Assembly: GCA_001692895.1 (NCBI GenBank)
Contig: KV748205.1
Location: 1,488,001-1,552,000 of the forward strand
DNA from: Cenococcum geophilum 1.58
Lineage: Eukaryota; Ascomycota; Dothideomycetes; Gloniales; Gloniaceae
Reading direction: 5' to 3'
Length of the DNA stretch: 64,000 bases
Shown: positions 59,918-64,000 of the stretch, one piece after another
How positions within the stretch are numbered: position 1 is the stretch's first letter
Layout of the letters: every line of letters begins with the position of its first letter
The notes under the pieces: generated by a model
Databases searched by the model: none
What the model saw: the letters and a program-made list of their open reading frames with translations, nothing else
Told to the model about the DNA's origin: nothing
Translations under genes and position numbers: made by a program

Positions 59918-60911
59918 GGGGTTTTTATTTTTTTATATATACGCAGACATAGACCGGGGAGGAGAGGTAGAGAAAGTATACCTACTCTACCTACTAACCG
60001 CTTAGCGATGCGGATAAGTAACCTTACTATATAGGGTAAATATATAGGCGCACGGCTGGCCTAATAGGCCAATAGTATACGCGTATTAGTGACTTAATTA
60101 GTGGGGGTAAAGACATTTAAAGATATCCACGACTTGGCTGCAGGCTTAGCCGTAGATATCCGCGAATATTAATAGGGGTTATATATATTACGTGCGGCTC
60201 AGCAACTTAGCGGGCGCTTAGCTAAGCTGTTAACAGTAATAGTATATCCACGGTTTAATTTGTGTAGCTAAATTAGCCGCTAAGTTAGATTTTGCAGGCG
60301 AAGAGGCCCGTGCGCTTAGTGGTATATAGATATTACCCTATATCTATAGTCGATCTACAATTACTAGCGACGCCGCGCTCTTAACACCTATTAAGCGCTA
60401 TGCGTAGAGCCGGCTAAGAGCTCTCTACTCGCACTAAAATAGTAAGAATTGGCCGTAGATTAATAAAGATATTTATATTTTAAGTTAGGCGCCGCTATTA
60501 TATAAGTACCCTACTAAACTTATACCGCACTAAAATAAGCCCCTAGGGGGCTATAGATAAAGGTTTTAATAGAAGACTTAATAGAAGACCCCTTAGTATT
60601 TTAGAGATATATACTATTTAAAAGCTTTTTTACCCGCTTAAAGCCGTTTATAAAGCTAATCTAGTAAGTACTATATCTACTCTAACTGTAGATTAACCTA
60701 CTATATAGCTGCTTCCTCGCTAACCCTCTAGGCCTACGCAACCCACTTAATTTCCTTAACAACCTTAAGCCGTAGAGAATACTATTAGAGCTCATTCTGC
60801 TAGCTAGCCTATTATTTACTACCCTATTTAGAATCTAGCGCTACTATAAAAGGATTACCTTTAAGCCCCTTAGTCTACTCGCGCTAAAGGGCCTATATAG
60901 ACTTTACTATG
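59918..60911. repeat. Degraded transposon sequence, unassigned
   Basis: AT-rich with frequent TA and stop codons in all frames, like the other RIP-affected tracts. No domain could be read with confidence on either strand. Confidence 0.5.
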
Positions 60912-61098
60912 TGTCACGGCACTGACCTGACACGTTGTTATGACTCAGTGTTGTCATGACACGAGCACAGACCTGACCCCTGAGCGACGTGTATATAGAT
61001 CGCCTCACCTCCTACATAGATCCTCACACGACAACGTTCGTCAATCATATACAGTCACCTCGTACATCGTACCTTGACAGTCCGCACGTACTGTGACA
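60912..61098 (+). repeat. Solo LTR with intact target duplication
   Basis: 187 bp from TGTCACGGCACTGACC to TACTGTGACA, flanked by an exact 5 bp duplication CTATG (60907-60911 and 61099-61103). Rich in CpA and TpG, which RIP would have removed, so it is little mutated despite lying between degraded repeats. It is a better-preserved relative of the LTR at 2148-2344. Strand was assigned by matching that LTR. Confidence 0.88.
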
Positions 61099-61400
61099 CT
61101 ATGCGGCATATATAATATATAGGCGGCTACTTAGGCTAGAGCTTAAGCTTAAGCTTAAACTTAGGCTTTTACTATAGCTATAGTTATAGCTACAGCTATA
61201 GATACGGCGGCGCTAGTAAAGGGGAAGCTATAGCGCTTACCTAGGCTAACGTATACTAGCTTAATCCTATAATAGATAAAGGCGCTAATAAACGTACTAT
61301 TAGTAAATATGCTATTAGTAGCTATACTAAAGGGACCTTAAGCTAAAAGGTAAGGCTACTAGATATAAATAATTAAAGCTATAAAGACTACGCTTACTAG
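61099..61400. other. AT-rich degraded sequence with AAGCTT runs
   Basis: Repetition of GCTTAAGCTTAAG and TAGCTATAGC-type motifs near 61140-61210. No gene or recognised element. Confidence 0.4.
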
Positions 61401-63086
61401 TGTTACGGACCTTATATCGGTAGTAATACGACTACTAAGAATAGATATAAATGGGTTAGTTAAGATAGTATAGGAGGCGCTAGAACCGATCGAGCTATAG
61501 GATAAAAGGTAGCTAAGTTATATAGCTAGTTATATTATAAGTTTAGAGCATAGGAACGTAGGAACGTGGGAATGTAATATACTAACGTACTAACGTACTA
61601 ACGTACTAAACCCTTTACTATAGGGAGGAGTTATATATTTAAGGACACACGGTCTCTATAGATAGTTTCTCTTCTTTATAGTAAATCTTAGAATATAATT
61701 AGAGTTAATCTATTGGGTAACTACTCTACCAGTTATTATTATATTGTTAACTTCTTATTTACCTATATACCCAGCCCATTAATAAGTTTACCGTAGTTCC
61801 TACTACAAGGCTTTGTTATACATTTACTACTAAGGTTATAGTATTAATAAAGTTAAACAATATGCCACTAAAAGCAGCAGCTATAATAGCGTTAACAGTA
61901 GCGACTACCTCGGGATTAGGTAACGACACTAGTATAATAAACACTAACTCTTAGCTAGTTACCGTTGGATAGTTATAGGAAATAGTTAATTAATTAACAG
62001 ATAACAATAGGATACTTAAAGAAAGGATTAATAGAATTAGAGCAGCTAAGGTTAAGTTACCCTTAATTAAGCGATTCTTAGGGGAGAAGTTAAAGCTTAA
62101 GGGATTCCTTATGTAAATACACTTTAAGGTTATATAGGAAGGAGTTAAACTAGGAACGCCTATAGATTAAGTCGCTTATATAGGATTGTTCTTAATAGGG
62201 AGAGTACTTAAGTAGTTTAAGCCTTACCTTATAGAGGTATAGGAGTATAATATAATAACTACTAACTAAGAGGTATAATATATGTTCTTAAGTTAAAACG
62301 GGTTTATAGAATAATTAACGCAAATATTTAGAGACCTGAAGGCAACTACTATAGTAAAAAGAAAGCTTTAAAACCTAGTATAGAGAACTTTAGTAATTAA
62401 GTATATAACGCAGTTTTAAATATTAGCAATATAAGTTAAATGGAATAATAAGGCGCTTATAGTATAGTATAAACAGGGACTTAAAGTAAAAGTCTAAGAC
62501 GTAATTATTCTAATAGAAGATGTGGATACTCTTAGAGATTTAATTAATTAAGTAATTAAGATTAACAATAGGATTTACTAAAGAGAGTAGACTAAGAAGG
62601 GTTAGGATAGAGTTCTATAGTTATATAAGGCGTAGGGCACGCATTAATAAAGCTAAAATTAGAAACTATAGTATAGCGCAGAGCTAATAAACCTAAGTAG
62701 TACTAAAGAAAACCGGAAATGAAATAAGCGACTATAAAAACCTAGAGGATAAGGATTAAGTAATTAAAGGTTTAAGGAGCAGAGGCTAAACTAGGGATCT
62801 TAGTAGCAGAAGATATTTAGGCAGACTCTATAATAAGAAAAATAGTTTAAAGAAGGAGCTTATATAAATTATAGAAAATAGGGTTATTACGTTAAAGACT
62901 ATAGAAGTAGGTAGAGTTACTATATAGTAAAAGGAACGAGACTAGTAGAAGATATATATATATAGAGAGATAATAGTATACTATAAGGAACAAAAGAGTA
63001 TTTAATTAAAAGTTTCGCGTTTTATTATAATAACGCATACTAAATTTATAAGGACGCTAAGTATAGCGTAAGCTATTAGCTATAGG
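61401..63086 (+). mobile_element. Ty3/gypsy element, second copy of the family at 14.3 kb, truncated
   Basis: LTR 61401-61822 (TGTTACGGACC ... TTGTTATACA), then gag with ATG at 61861 (MPPKAAAIIALTVATT-like, read through stops). It parallels the element at 14293-19395 up to its position of about 15980, through the knuckle region and an NAYK-like segment. At 63086 it stops abruptly where a new LTR begins. It is more strongly mutated than the 14.3 kb copy. Confidence 0.8.
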
Positions 63087-64000
63087 TGTTACGGGACACC
63101 TCCGTAACACCTTATATATATCTACCTATTTCTACTAACTTAGTAACTAAAGACCAACTACAAGACGGTAATTTAATAGTAATCTGCGGCAACCTAACGG
63201 CAACTTGCTACATTCTACTATATTCCACTAAGTTCTACTAAGTTTTACTAGGACTACCACCTAAATCCTATTCTGCTCTATATACGTATTAACTAAGCAA
63301 CTAAGTCTATAATATACACCCTTTCTTCCTATTTTCCTACCTTCTTTCCTTATATAACGTCTTAACTTCTTACACAGTTTATATATATAGCTTAATAATA
63401 TCTACCTTGCTATATATTATCGCCGCTTATACTTACTCTATAACACTACATTATATTAACTTTTTATACTACCTCCGAAATACAGAACAACCCTAAAGCC
63501 TCTATAACGGCCGCTAGTATTATATCCGCATTCTAAGAATAACTAGTAGAAATATAGAAGTCTTTTATAAACGCCCTTATATAAAACTAAGCCACTTTAA
63601 ATTAATAATAAGCTGAATAAGAAGTATAACACTAGCGATTAATTAAGGACCTCTAAGAAGAAATCCGCACATTTAAGACGCCCATATTAGGGCCTTAAGA
63701 CTAAATACTATCTCTAGAGATAAATACGCGGAACGTAAGCCCTAAACCTATAGTAGCTATCTACCTTAAACTAACTACTATACTAAAACGATCCGAATAA
63801 CTACTAGATCCCCTAGTATTTACTAGTAAATAATAAGAACTTTAATTATTTCTAAGCTAGCTTAAAAATAAGCTAACTAGTAACGCTAACTATTACCTAA
63901 CTAAAGCTAACTAACTCTATTACGCCCTAAGTTAACTAGAAGAAGAGGTAGCTAACCTTATTAAACCTCTTTAGCCAACCTTAGTATAAAGCCTAGTTAT
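63087..64000 (+). mobile_element. Ty3/gypsy element, 5' LTR and start of gag, continuing beyond the window
   Basis: It starts TGTTACGGGACACC. The first 25 bases form a hairpin with GTGTTACGG facing CCGTAACAC. The LTR probably ends near 63445 (TATAACA). Gag is readable through stops near 63800-63960: a LLDPLVFTSK segment, ELQLFLS-LKNKL and NANYYLTKANQLYYALSQLEEE, the pre-gag pattern of gypsy elements (DPPVFTG, LRPFLSQLRLKL). Confidence 0.7.

Noticed and set aside
1..64000. tRNA or rRNA genes
   Set aside because: I looked for T-loop-like GGTTCGA patterns and conserved rRNA blocks and saw nothing that would fold convincingly. A covariance-model search would be decisive.

Overview
The window looks like a chromosome segment of a filamentous ascomycete (Pezizomycotina; a leotiomycete is possible, but that is a guess). 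Genes carry 48-104 bp introns with fungal donor, branch and acceptor signals, apart from one 223 bp intron. They include a HET-domain protein, a cysteine-rich one-pass membrane protein family, GT31 and GH16 enzymes and a fungal dienelactone hydrolase. The rest is AT-rich repeat sequence in which coding frames are recognisable but full of TAA and TAG codons and Cys-to-Tyr changes. That is the pattern expected from repeat-induced point mutation (RIP, C-to-T at CpA on either strand). The genome is therefore two-speed: gene islands at about 19.4-34, 44.7-59.9 kb, and transposon graveyards at 1-19.4, 34.4-44.7 and 59.9-64 kb.

Left graveyard (1-19.4 kb). In order: the 3' part of a chromodomain Ty3/gypsy element with its LTR; a minus-strand Helitron Rep relic that the gypsy element cuts; a Mutator-like TIR element (copy A); a relic of a chitin-binding chitinase gene; a minus-strand Ty1/copia element; and a plus-strand gypsy element that cuts both the copia and the first host gene. 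The copia element is itself interrupted by an unusual TIR element packed with four kinds of tandem repeat (8624-10880) and by a solo gypsy LTR (13170-13593) flanked by the duplication CAAGC.

Gene island 1 (19.4-34 kb). A 5'-truncated cysteine-rich membrane protein; a GT31/Fringe-like glycosyltransferase (minus); an intact cysteine-rich membrane protein; a GH16 endo-beta-glucanase with a 16-nt micro-exon; Mutator-like copy B, inverted relative to copy A; a HET-domain gene with one in-frame TAG; and a small non-autonomous hAT element with an 8 bp target duplication.

Middle graveyard (34.4-44.7 kb). A three-layer nest whose boundaries can be read from target duplications: a short hAT element (34401-44661) holds a second hAT (35141-44220, duplication TAATTAAG), which holds a complete chromodomain gypsy element (38238-43711, duplication AGATC, two 193 bp LTRs).

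Gene island 2 (44.7-59.9 kb). A fungal zinc-finger-like protein (minus), a dienelactone hydrolase (plus), a Ubp3/USP10-type ubiquitin hydrolase (minus) diverging from an RNF10/MAG2-type RING protein (plus), a fungal F-box-like protein with an apparent late frameshift, and a fragment of a multi-pass membrane protein gene at the edge of the next graveyard.

Right graveyard (59.9-64 kb). A clean solo LTR (60912-61098, duplication CTATG), a second copy of the gypsy family seen at 14.3 kb, and the start of another gypsy element running off the end. No rRNA, tRNA or CRISPR array was recognised. Exon structures were inferred by eye from splice signals, reading-frame continuity and remembered family sequence.
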